Shown here: positions 7,547 to 12,674 of the stretch, piece by piece
How positions within the stretch are numbered: the first letter of the stretch is position 1
Layout of the letters: every line of letters starts with the position of its first letter
Assembly: GCA_025963345.1 (NCBI GenBank)
Contig: JAOPUS010000101.1
Location: 1 to 12,674 of the forward strand
Direction: 5' to 3'
DNA: 12,674 nucleotides
Source: Blastococcus sp.
GTDB taxonomy: Bacteria > Actinomycetota > Actinomycetes > Mycobacteriales > Geodermatophilaceae
The notes under the pieces: generated by a model
Databases searched by the model: none
Seen by the model: the letters and a program-made list of their open reading frames with translations, nothing else
What the model was told of the DNA's origin: nothing
Program-made: the position numbers and the translations under genes

Positions 7547-7905
7547 TGGGCGATGTCCCGGCGGAGGGCGACGGCGCCGCGCAGGTACACGTGCTGCACG
7601 TCGGACCGGCTCAGCGGGGTCTCGACGTGGGCCATGAGCCGCAGCACGCGGGGCAGGGCGTGTGGCACGCCGATCTCGGTGGCACACATCAGTGGGACGT
7701 CACCCATCCCCAGCTCGCGGGCGGCGAGTGCCGGGAACTCCGACACCAGGTCAGGCGTGGCGGTGAACAGGATGCTGATGACGTCGTCGTGCTCGAGGCG
7801 GTTGCGTTCCAGCACGGCGCTCACCAGCTCGCGGGTCGCCTCGAGCACCTGCTCCCGGTCGTCGGCCTCGACCTGCGTCGCGCCCCGGATGGCTCGGACG
7901 GCCAT
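7543..7905 (-). CDS. aroH: Chorismate mutase, AroH type
   Basis: A 120-residue monofunctional chorismate mutase of the trimeric AroH fold, which converts chorismate to prephenate for phenylalanine and tyrosine synthesis. Motifs follow the Bacillus AroH pattern: IRGATQVEADD at 6-16 with Arg7, FTATPDLVSEFPALAARELG at 47-66 with Arg63, CATEIGV with Cys74 and Glu77, RVLRLM with Arg89, and HVYLRGAVALR with Tyr107. These match the known active-site residues. A GAGGAGAG site precedes the ATG. The gene starts the aroH-cmk-der unit, each junction overlapping by four bases. In Streptomyces-like orders a prephenate dehydrogenase gene lies nearby; none is present here. Confidence 0.93.
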   Translation of the reverse strand: MAVRAIRGATQVEADDREQVLEATRELVSAVLERNRLEHDDVISILFTATPDLVSEFPALAARELGMGDVPLMCATEIGVPHALPRVLRLMAHVETPLSRSDVQHVYLRGAVALRRDIAQ

Positions 7906-7966
7906 GCACTCTCCTCGTTCGATCTGCAGGCCCGGATCGCCGGAGCCTGAGCAAGTTTATGTTCGG

Positions 7967-8025
7967 CCCCCTCCAGGGCACCGCCCCGAGCGTGCGAGGG
8001 GTGGGGAGGAGGGGGTCCTCTTTCA
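7967..8025 (+). repeat. Hairpin repeat, copy B, between aroH and rluB
   Basis: The 40 nt at 7986-8025 match 34 of 38 aligned positions of the core of copy A at 11507-11544 (reverse strand), apart from a two-base insertion; both contain GAGC-TGCGAGG, GGAGGA and GGGGTCCT. A left arm CCCCCTCC (7967-7974) pairs with GGAGGAGGGGG (8005-8015), so the copy can fold into a hairpin. The right end overlaps the rluB stop codon. It may also act as a terminator after rluB. Confidence 0.5.
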
Positions 8026-8868
8026 GAGGCCGACGGCCTCCTGCAGCGCGCCGATCTCCTCGCGGCTGAGCTTGCGGATCGTGCCCGACCGCATGGCCCG
8101 AAGCTCGATGGGGCCGACGGCGGTCCGCGTCAGCCGGGACACCGGAAGTCCGACGTGGTCCAGCAGCCGGCGCACGATGTGCTTGCGGCCCTCGTGCAGC
8201 ACGACCTCGACCACGGACTGCCCGGCGTGGGTGTCCACGACCCGGAACGAATCCACGGCGACCGGGCCGTCGTCCAGTTCGACGCCGGCGCGCAGCCGCC
8301 GGTGCAGGTCACGCGGCACCGAGCCGCTGACCTGCGCGAGGTAGGTCTTCTTCACCTCATAGGAGGGGTGCGCCAGCCGGTGGGCCAACTCCCCGTCGGT
8401 GGTGAGCAGCAGCAGGCCCTCGGTGTCCTGGTCCAGCCGGCCGACGTGCACCAGCCCCTTGGCGAGGTCGCCGACCATGTCACCGACGGTGGGCCGGTTG
8501 CGGTCGTCGCTCATGGCGGTGATGACGCCCGGGGGCTTGTTCATCGCGTAGGTGACGCGGTCGTCGCGGATCTCGATGCGGACGCCGTCGACGGCGATCT
8601 TGTCGACCGACGGGTCGACCCGCATGCCCTGCACGGTGACCGGACGGCCGTTCACGCTGATCCGGCCGGCCTCGATCATGTCCTCGCTGACACGGCGGGA
8701 ACCGACGCCGGCGCGGGCCAGGACCTTCTGCAGGCGCTCGCCCTGGCGTTCGTCGTCGTGCTCGGGCACGGCAGCGTCACCCGGGTGTGCGGGGGCGAGC
8801 TCCATGTCCTCGGACCAGCCGTCCCCGGCTGCGGTGGTGGTCTCGTCGTCGGGCGTTGCGGTGTTCAT
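8023..8868 (-). CDS. rluB: 23S rRNA pseudouridine synthase RluB/RsuA family
   Basis: A 281-residue enzyme that converts a uridine of 23S rRNA to pseudouridine during 50S maturation (position 2605 in E. coli for RluB). An acidic N-terminal leader (1-42) precedes an S4 RNA-binding domain at about 44-100 (RLQKVLARAGVGSRRVSEDM). The catalytic motif GRLDQDTEGLLLLT carries Asp146, and HEGRKHIVRRLL at about 225-236 is the usual RsuA/RluB motif. ATG at 8868 is chosen; a GTG one codon earlier (8871) is slightly better spaced from GGGAG at 8880-8884. The open frame to 9204 is rejected because its extra part is the antisense of an alpha/beta hydrolase remnant. The specific RluB assignment rests on context beside scpAB. 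Confidence 0.92.
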   Translation of the reverse strand: MNTATPDDETTTAAGDGWSEDMELAPAHPGDAAVPEHDDERQGERLQKVLARAGVGSRRVSEDMIEAGRISVNGRPVTVQGMRVDPSVDKIAVDGVRIEIRDDRVTYAMNKPPGVITAMSDDRNRPTVGDMVGDLAKGLVHVGRLDQDTEGLLLLTTDGELAHRLAHPSYEVKKTYLAQVSGSVPRDLHRRLRAGVELDDGPVAVDSFRVVDTHAGQSVVEVVLHEGRKHIVRRLLDHVGLPVSRLTRTAVGPIELRAMRSGTIRKLSREEIGALQEAVGL

Positions 8869-8978
8869 CACCGCCCAGTCTCCCACCGTTCGAAAGGTCT
8901 CTCGTCCACGCGACCGCAGATCTCGCCCCCCGGGGTACCGAACGTGACCGAGATCGCCGTCGTCGCCCTCCGGAAAGC

Positions 8979-8984
8979 TAGCGT
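8979..8984 (+). promoter_or_regulatory. Possible leaderless -10 element of the hydrolase remnant
   Basis: TAGCGT fits the TANNNT pattern and ends six bases before the ATG at 8991, where a leaderless transcript would start. No clear -35 was assigned. Confidence 0.3.
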
Positions 8985-8990
8985 CGGCCC

Positions 8991-9651
8991 ATGGAGCCTT
9001 CAGCCCGGGGAGGCTTCCTTCGCCTGGCAACCGGCCTGTCCACGGCCGTCTCGGACGACGGCGACGGAGACGGTTCTGCGCCGGTGCTGCTCCTGCACGG
9101 GTGGACCGACTCTCGTCGCTCGTTCGCCGCGCTGACCCCCCTGCTGTCGACGCGCGTGCGCGTGATCGCTGTCGACCAGCGCGGACACGGCTACGACCTG
9201 GCAACCCTGGCCGCGGACGTCGTCGCGGTCCTCGACGCCCTGGAATTACGCCGCCGTGCTGGTGGGTGCCTCCAGTGGCGGATACGTCGCCCAGCAGGTC
9301 GCCGTGACCTCACCCGACCGCGTGGCCGGGCTGGTCCTCGCCGGCGCGCCCCGCGACCTCCGCGGCCGCCCACCGTTCGCTGCCGAGCTGGAGAAGATCA
9401 CCGACCCTGTGGACCCGGAATGGGTCCGGACCTTCACGGCGGGCTTCACCGACCTCGACCGGCTGCCGTCCTGGTACGTGGATCTCATGGTCGACGACGC
9501 GCTGCGGCTGCCCGCCTCGATCTGGATGGCCACGTTCAACGCGTTCGACTACCCCGACACGGGCCACCTGGTGCTGGAGGAGCAGCCGGCTCAGCTTGCC
9601 GCCGACGTCCTGTCCTTCATTGCCGGACTGCCCGGGCAGGGCGACGACTGA
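8991..9651 (+). pseudogene. Broken alpha/beta hydrolase gene
   Basis: The remains of an alpha/beta-fold hydrolase split over two frames. The first frame has LLLHGWTDSRRSFAALTPLL (oxyanion strand), VIAVDQRGHG and YDLATLAADVVAVLDALEL. At about 9246-9256 a one-base shift is needed to reach AVLVGASSGGYVAQQVAV, which holds the nucleophile elbow G-A-S-S-G. The second frame runs on to PDTGHLVLEEQPAQLAADVL with the catalytic-type His and stops at 9649-9651. Residues are also missing in frame: the usual loop after RGHG, and about 40 residues between FNAF and PDTGH that normally carry the catalytic Asp strand. The frameshift plus loss of the acid residue mark it as non-functional. It interrupts the scpB-rluB junction on the opposite strand. 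Confidence 0.8.
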
Positions 9652-9703
9652 GAGCTCTCGGGCGTTGTCCCTGCCCCCGCCAGAACGCGACAACGAACGG
9701 CAG

Positions 9704-9730
9704 CCTGAGGGGCGACGCTTCGCTGTCAGG
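9704..9730. terminator. Possible terminator hairpin between convergent ends
   Basis: CCTGA (9704-9708) pairs with TCAGG (9726-9730), and GCGA (9712-9715) with TCGC (9720-9723) around a four-base loop, with a small internal loop. It lies between the ends of the hydrolase remnant and scpB. CGTTGTC (9663-9669) and GACAACG (9689-9695) form a second, weaker inverted repeat just before it. Confidence 0.3.
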
Positions 9731-9737
9731 CCCGCCG

Positions 9738-10604
9738 TCAGCTGTCGGGGTGCTCGTCGAGCATCGTCGAGGTCTCCGGCAGCAGCGGCGCGAGCTCCGG
9801 GAGGTCGGCGAGGCTGCTCAGCCCGAGCCGCTCGAGGAACAGCGGCGTCGTCGCGTAGAGCCCTCCCCCGCTGTCGGGGTCGGTGCCCACTTCGTGCACC
9901 AGCCCCCGCGACAACAGGGTGCGCATGACGCCGTCCACGCCGACGCCACGGATGCCCGAGACGCGGGCGCGGGTCACCGGCTGCCGATAGGCGATCACCG
10001 CGAGCGTCTCGAGCGCGGCCTGGGTGAGCCGGCTCCGCTGCCCGTCGACCAGGTACCGCTCGACGACCCCGGCGTGCTCTTCGCGGGTGTAGAGCCGCCA
10101 CCCCTCCCCCACCCTGCGCAGCGTGAGGCCGGACCGCCGCTCGTCGTAGCCGGCTGCGAGGCCGGCGAGCCCCGTACGGACCTGCCCTACCGTGCTGCGC
10201 AGGGCCGACGCGAGCGTGTCCTCGTCGATCGGGTCGTCCATGACGAACAGCAGCGCCTCCAGACCTCCGGAGAGCTCCTCGGCCGAGAACAGCTCCAGCG
10301 GCTCCTCCTCCGGCGCAGGCTCCCCCGCCGGCACGTCGGCCGGCGTCGGGTCCTGGGCCGGCGGCTCGACGACGGGCTCCGGGGCAGCCAGGGGCTCCGG
10401 CTCGGTGACGGGCTCGGGCTCCGGCGGCGCCTCGACCGGCCGCTCGGCGACCTGGGTGGCCAGCGCCTTGGCGACGGCGTCCCAGGTGGCGGGGTCGGCG
10501 TCGCCGCGGCTCTCGGCCTCCACCCGGGTGGCCTCGAGTTCCGCGGCCAGCGCGTCCCAGGAGATGGGAACCGGCTCCTGGTCGGGCCGTTCCTGCTCGG
10601 TCAC
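9738..10604 (-). CDS. scpB: Segregation and condensation protein B
   Basis: A 288-residue ScpB, the winged-helix kleisin-associated subunit that with ScpA and SMC forms the bacterial condensin. The conserved part covers about 107-275: SGGLEALLFVMDDPIDEDTL in the first winged helix, then LTQAALETLAVIAYRQPVTR (193-212) and GLYATTPLFLERLGL (248-262) in the second. The N-terminal 105 residues are extra compared with the roughly 190-residue Firmicutes proteins: two WDALAAELEA / WDAVAKALAT-like segments followed by a Glu/Pro-rich stretch, probably disordered. The GTG start overlaps the scpA stop by four bases (GTGA) with GAGGAG upstream, so coupling to scpA is likely. Confidence 0.93.
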   Translation of the reverse strand: MTEQERPDQEPVPISWDALAAELEATRVEAESRGDADPATWDAVAKALATQVAERPVEAPPEPEPVTEPEPLAAPEPVVEPPAQDPTPADVPAGEPAPEEEPLELFSAEELSGGLEALLFVMDDPIDEDTLASALRSTVGQVRTGLAGLAAGYDERRSGLTLRRVGEGWRLYTREEHAGVVERYLVDGQRSRLTQAALETLAVIAYRQPVTRARVSGIRGVGVDGVMRTLLSRGLVHEVGTDPDSGGGLYATTPLFLERLGLSSLADLPELAPLLPETSTMLDEHPDS

Positions 10605-11491
10605 CGGTACTCCTCGTCCAGATCGTCGGCCACATCGTCGGCCACATCGTCAACATTGCCGTCCGCACCGTCCGTGCCGGCGCCGTCCTCGTCGGCCGGC
10701 ACCTGGCCGCCGGTCCACCGCACGTGCAGCTCCCCCAGCGGCGTGAGCTGCTCGAACACCACCCGCTGCTGCCGGTACAGCTCCAGCAGGGCGAGGAAGC
10801 GGGCCACGACCTCGTTGGTGTGCCCGCAGTCGGCCGTGAGCGCCCGAAAGCTCGACGTCCCGGATCGCACCAGGTGATCGCGGACGACGAGCAGCTGCTC
10901 GGCCACGCTGACCGCCGGCGCGTGCAGGTGGGAGACGCTGACGACCTCGGGCGCCTTCGGCATCAGCGCCCGGGCGGCCAGCGCGGCGAACTGCTCGGGG
11001 GTCAGGTCGAGGGTCACCTCGGGCACCAGGTCGGCGAACCGGGGCTCCAGGCCTGCCTCGCGCGGGAACCGATGGGCCGCCTCGCTCTCCCGCTCCCGAA
11101 GGAAGGCCGCCGCCCGCTTGTAGGCCTTGTACTGCAGGAGCCGGGCGAACAGCAGGTCGCGGGCCTCGAGCAGCTCGAGGTCCTCTTCGTCGTCCACGTC
11201 GGCGGCCGGCAGCAGCCGGGCGGCCTTGAGGTCGAGCAGGGTGGAGGCGACGACGAGGAACTCGCTGGCCTGGTCGAGGTCCAGCTCGCTGCCGAGCGCG
11301 CGCAGGTGAGCGATGAACTCGTCGGTGACCTTCGACAGTGCGATCTCGGTGACGTCGAGCTTGTGCTTGCTGATCAGCTGCAGAAGCAGGTCGAACGGAC
11401 CCTCGAAGTTGCTGAGCTTGACCGTGAAACGAGCAGGCGCGGCGCCGTCGACCTGAGAGGCCGTCGGAACCGCGCCGGCGCTGCTGCTCAC
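10601..11491 (-). CDS. scpA: Segregation and condensation protein A (kleisin)
   Basis: A 296-residue kleisin that bridges the SMC heads of bacterial condensin and binds ScpB. The N-terminal SMC-neck-binding part includes FTVKLSNFEGPFDLLLQLIS (22-41) and DVTEIALSKVTDEFIAHLRA (46-65), then SEFLVVASTLLDLKAARLLP (77-96); the C-terminal winged helix ends at about 262 with LGELHVRWT. A short acidic tail rich in D-D-V-A-D follows. GTG at 11491 is the only start codon in a sensible place, since no in-frame start exists between it and about 11608, inside the upstream gene. It has no ribosome binding site, so initiation may depend on coupling to the tiny ORF ending at 11488. scpB follows with a four-base overlap. 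Confidence 0.92.
   Translation of the reverse strand: MSSSAGAVPTASQVDGAAPARFTVKLSNFEGPFDLLLQLISKHKLDVTEIALSKVTDEFIAHLRALGSELDLDQASEFLVVASTLLDLKAARLLPAADVDDEEDLELLEARDLLFARLLQYKAYKRAAAFLRERESEAAHRFPREAGLEPRFADLVPEVTLDLTPEQFAALAARALMPKAPEVVSVSHLHAPAVSVAEQLLVVRDHLVRSGTSSFRALTADCGHTNEVVARFLALLELYRQQRVVFEQLTPLGELHVRWTGGQVPADEDGAGTDGADGNVDDVADDVADDLDEEYR
10622..10651. repeat. 12-nt tandem repeat in the scpA acidic tail
   Basis: ATCGTCGGCCAC is repeated twice and then half again. In scpA it encodes the V-A-D-D units of the acidic tail, so tail length may vary between strains by slippage. Confidence 0.6.
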
Positions 11492-11571
11492 GGACGCCGA
11501 GAGTAGTGAAAGGACCCCGTCCTCCTCACGCCTCGCAAGCTCGGCGCGAGCCTCGGGACGGAGCCACTCAC
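11488..11571 (-). CDS. Tiny ORF bridging the RHH gene and scpA
   Basis: A 27-residue frame (VSGSVPRLAPSLRGVRRTGS onward) starts with a GTG that overlaps the upstream stop codon by four bases and ends with a TGA that overlaps the scpA GTG by four bases. The frame lies entirely within repeat copy A. It has only a weak GAGGG just before its start. The peptide has no recognisable domain and may simply be a coupling device that carries ribosomes to scpA, which lacks its own ribosome binding site. Chance is possible. Confidence 0.25.
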   Translation of the reverse strand: MSGSVPRLAPSLRGVRRTGSFHYSRRP

Positions 11572-11572
11572 T
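11505..11572 (-). repeat. Hairpin repeat, copy A, upstream of scpA
   Basis: Imperfect inverted arms (11505-11522 and 11556-11572, read as AGTGAAAGGACCCCGTCC and AGTGAGTGGCTCCGTCC) enclose a structured centre with GCTCGCGCCGAGC. The core at 11507-11544 resembles copy B at 7986-8025, and the 14-mer CCGAGCTTGCGAGG recurs at 12119-12132. Two copies plus a fragment, all at gene junctions, suggest a REP-like intergenic family. Confidence 0.5.
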
Positions 11573-12059
11573 GCCCTCGGAGGCGACGAACGAGCACGGA
11601 GTCGTCCCCACGATCGTCGAGGTCGGCGAGGATGACCGCGATCGCCTCACGCACGATGCGCCCGCGGTCGGCGGCCACGCCGTGCTGCCCCCGGAGGGTC
11701 AGCCGGGCGCCCTCCAGCGCAAGGAGCTCGTCTGCGGAGATGTAGACGGTGATCTTCTCGTCGTGCTTGGTGCGATCGACCCGGCTGCGGGCCGGACGTC
11801 CGCGGCTGGGGACGGCGGGCTGCATGGTCGGCGCCGAGCGGTACGACGCCAGGCTGTCCGCGGCGCCGCCGGGCACCAGGGTGAGCGGCGGCTGCGACTC
11901 TGTCTCCTCCGAGCGCCGTCCAGCCGTCCCGTTACGCAGCGCCGGCGAGCTCGTCGTGGTACTCAGGCTGGGCAGTTCCGTCACCTCGGGGACCGAGGAA
12001 GCGGTGTCGGTGCGACGGAACAGCTCCGACGCACCGGGGAGCACAGGCCGGCGCGTCAT
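11568..12059 (-). CDS. Ribbon-helix-helix-like protein between ParA and ScpA
   Basis: A 163-residue protein with no name I can assign. Residues 1-95 are low in structure, beginning RRPVLPGASELFRRT. Residues 98-160 look like a DNA-binding ribbon-helix-helix: the strand KITVYIS, the helix ADELLALEGARLTLRGQHG, and RGRIVREAIAVILADLDDRG. A basic stretch (RGRPARSRVDRTKHD) precedes it. AGGAGG precedes the ATG. Its place directly after parA and before scpA suggests a DNA-binding partner or regulator of the ParA-like ATPase, comparable to small RHH partners of plasmid ParA proteins; this role is inferred. It could instead be an autoregulator of the operon. The coding call is firm; the fold assignment is moderately sure. 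Confidence 0.85.
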   Translation of the reverse strand: MTRRPVLPGASELFRRTDTASSVPEVTELPSLSTTTSSPALRNGTAGRRSEETESQPPLTLVPGGAADSLASYRSAPTMQPAVPSRGRPARSRVDRTKHDEKITVYISADELLALEGARLTLRGQHGVAADRGRIVREAIAVILADLDDRGDDSVLVRRLRGQ

Positions 12060-12136
12060 GACGCCTCCTCGCTGGCGCTCGTCGGATACATGACCCGGGT
12101 CGCTGCACTCATGAGTGCCCTCGCAAGCTCGGTCAC
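12056..12136 (-). CDS. Tiny ORF bridging parA and the RHH gene
   Basis: A 26-residue frame, VTELARALMSAATRVMYPTS followed by ASEEAS. Its GTG overlaps the parA stop (GTGA) and its TGA overlaps the ATG of the next gene (ATGA). A strong Shine-Dalgarno sequence, AAGGAGG at 12147-12153 inside parA, lies ten bases before the GTG, better than expected by chance, although it also encodes K-E-V of ParA. The peptide could form a short amphipathic helix. It may be a real small protein or a leader that couples translation. Confidence 0.35.
   Translation of the reverse strand: MTELARALMSAATRVMYPTSASEEAS
12105..12118. promoter_or_regulatory. 14-bp perfect palindrome, possible operator
   Basis: GCACTCATGAGTGC is a perfect 14-bp palindrome in the gap between parA and the RHH-like gene. 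A second palindrome, GACCCGGGTC, lies at 12092-12101. Dimeric RHH proteins bind such sites, so autoregulation is conceivable. Binding is untested. Confidence 0.35.
12119..12132 (-). repeat. Partial copy C of the hairpin repeat
   Basis: CCGAGCTTGCGAGG is identical to the core of copy A at 11531-11544 and in the same orientation. Only 14 bases match, so it could be a fragment or chance. Confidence 0.35.
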
Positions 12137-12674
12137 AGTGCCAGCACCTCCTTGGCGAGGTCGCGGTACGCCGCGGCGCCCGACGACGTGGGCGCCCACG
12201 TGGTGATCGGCTGGCCGGCGACCGTGGTCTCCGGGAACCGCACGGTGCGCTGGATGACGGTTTTGAACACGGTGTCGTCGAAGGCCTCGACCACCCGGGT
12301 GAACACCTCGCGGCAGTGCACCGTCCGCGTGTCGTACATGGTGGCGAGGATCCCGGAGATCTCCAGCGACGGGTTGAGCCGCTCCTTGACCTTCTCGATC
12401 GTGTCGACCAGCAGCGCCACCCCGCGCAACGAGAAGTACTCGCACTCCAGCGGGATGATCACGCCCTGCGCCGCGGTGAGCGCATTGACCGTCAGCAGTC
12501 CGAGGGATGGCTGGCAGTCGATGAGGATGTAGTCGTAGTCGTTGCGAACGTCGGCCAGCACCCGCAGCAGCGTCTGCTCGCGGGCCACCTCGCTGACCAG
12601 CTGCACCTCGGCGGCCGACAGGTCGATGTTGCTGGGCACCAGGTCCAGCCCCGGGATGTCGGTCGGGACGCGGA
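12133..12674 (-). CDS. parA: ParA family ATPase (3-prime part)
   Basis: The C-terminal about 180 residues of a ParA/Soj-type ATPase; the gene continues beyond the right edge, so the Walker A motif (KGGVGKT-like) is outside. Visible parts include LDLVPSNIDLSAAEVQLV, the Walker B-like DYDYILIDCQPSLGLLTVNA, PLECEYFSLRGVALLVDTIE, and the late motif FKTVIQRTVRFPETTVAGQP. These proteins move or position chromosome origins or other cargo with a DNA-binding partner. The neighbourhood before scpA is the Rv1708-like second ParA of actinobacteria rather than the oriC parAB pair, which lies elsewhere. The stop at 12133-12135 overlaps a tiny ORF; AAGGAGG near the gene end serves that ORF. Confidence 0.93.
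   Translation of the reverse strand, partial: RVPTDIPGLDLVPSNIDLSAAEVQLVSEVAREQTLLRVLADVRNDYDYILIDCQPSLGLLTVNALTAAQGVIIPLECEYFSLRGVALLVDTIEKVKERLNPSLEISGILATMYDTRTVHCREVFTRVVEAFDDTVFKTVIQRTVRFPETTVAGQPITTWAPTSSGAAAYRDLAKEVLAL

Noticed and set aside
8155..9135. 326-residue plus-strand open frame
   Set aside because: Antisense of rluB with no domain of its own.
8869..9204. Long N-terminal extension of RluB
   Set aside because: The extra 112 residues are basic, unconserved in character and antisense to the hydrolase remnant; ATG at 8868 is the better start.
10622..10651. Possible CRISPR-like repeats
   Set aside because: The repeat is a 12-nt coding tandem without spacers; no CRISPR array was seen in the window.
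9310..10668. 452-residue minus-strand open frame
   Set aside because: It overlaps scpB in another frame and is low-complexity Arg/Gly/Ala sequence.
8991..10877. 628-residue plus-strand open frame beginning as an alpha/beta hydrolase
   Set aside because: Only the first about 85 residues are hydrolase; after the frameshift the rest is the antisense of scpB and scpA.

Overview
The window looks like chromosomal DNA from a high-GC actinobacterium. The right two thirds carries a conserved actinobacterial gene block on the minus strand: parA, a ribbon-helix-helix-like gene, scpA, scpB, rluB, aroH, cmk, der. This order resembles the segment around Rv1708-Rv1713 in mycobacteria, with aroH added. Codon use and protein style suggest a Geodermatophilaceae-like genome (Blastococcus, Geodermatophilus, Modestobacter); that placement is an inference from memory.

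Layout, left to right. Positions 1-943 hold no intact gene, only short minus-strand stretches that read like decayed coding sequence. Positions 944-2533 (minus) encode a membrane protein with two DUF4389 repeats. Positions 2534-3731 hold a broken DUF1003 gene (2705-3103, minus), a short plus-strand coding-like tail ending at 3491, and the leader of an excisionase gene. Positions 3732-5248 (plus) are a small excisionase/integrase pair. A strong bidirectional hairpin (5299-5333) separates the integrase from an intact tRNA-Pro(GGG) gene (5351-5424, minus). This is the usual arrangement of an element integrated at a tRNA 3-prime end. The far attachment site was not found in the window.

From 5511 to the right edge lies the housekeeping block. 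der, cmk and aroH overlap by 4 nt at each junction and probably form one translationally coupled unit. rluB lies 117 nt upstream of it. A dead alpha/beta hydrolase gene (8991-9651, plus) sits between rluB and scpB. scpB and scpA overlap by 4 nt and follow the ribbon-helix-helix-like gene and parA. Together parA and scpAB serve chromosome segregation and condensation, rluB and der serve ribosome maturation, cmk serves nucleotide supply and aroH serves aromatic amino acid synthesis.

The least explained features are two tiny ORFs that exactly bridge the parA / RHH-like gene and RHH-like gene / scpA gaps with 4-nt overlaps at both ends, a small hairpin repeat family (11505-11572, 7967-8025, and a partial copy at 12119-12132), a 14-bp perfect palindrome at 12105-12118, and three 10-nt repeats between the integrase and the tRNA that could be integrase arm sites. 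No CRISPR array, insertion sequence or clear defence system was seen.
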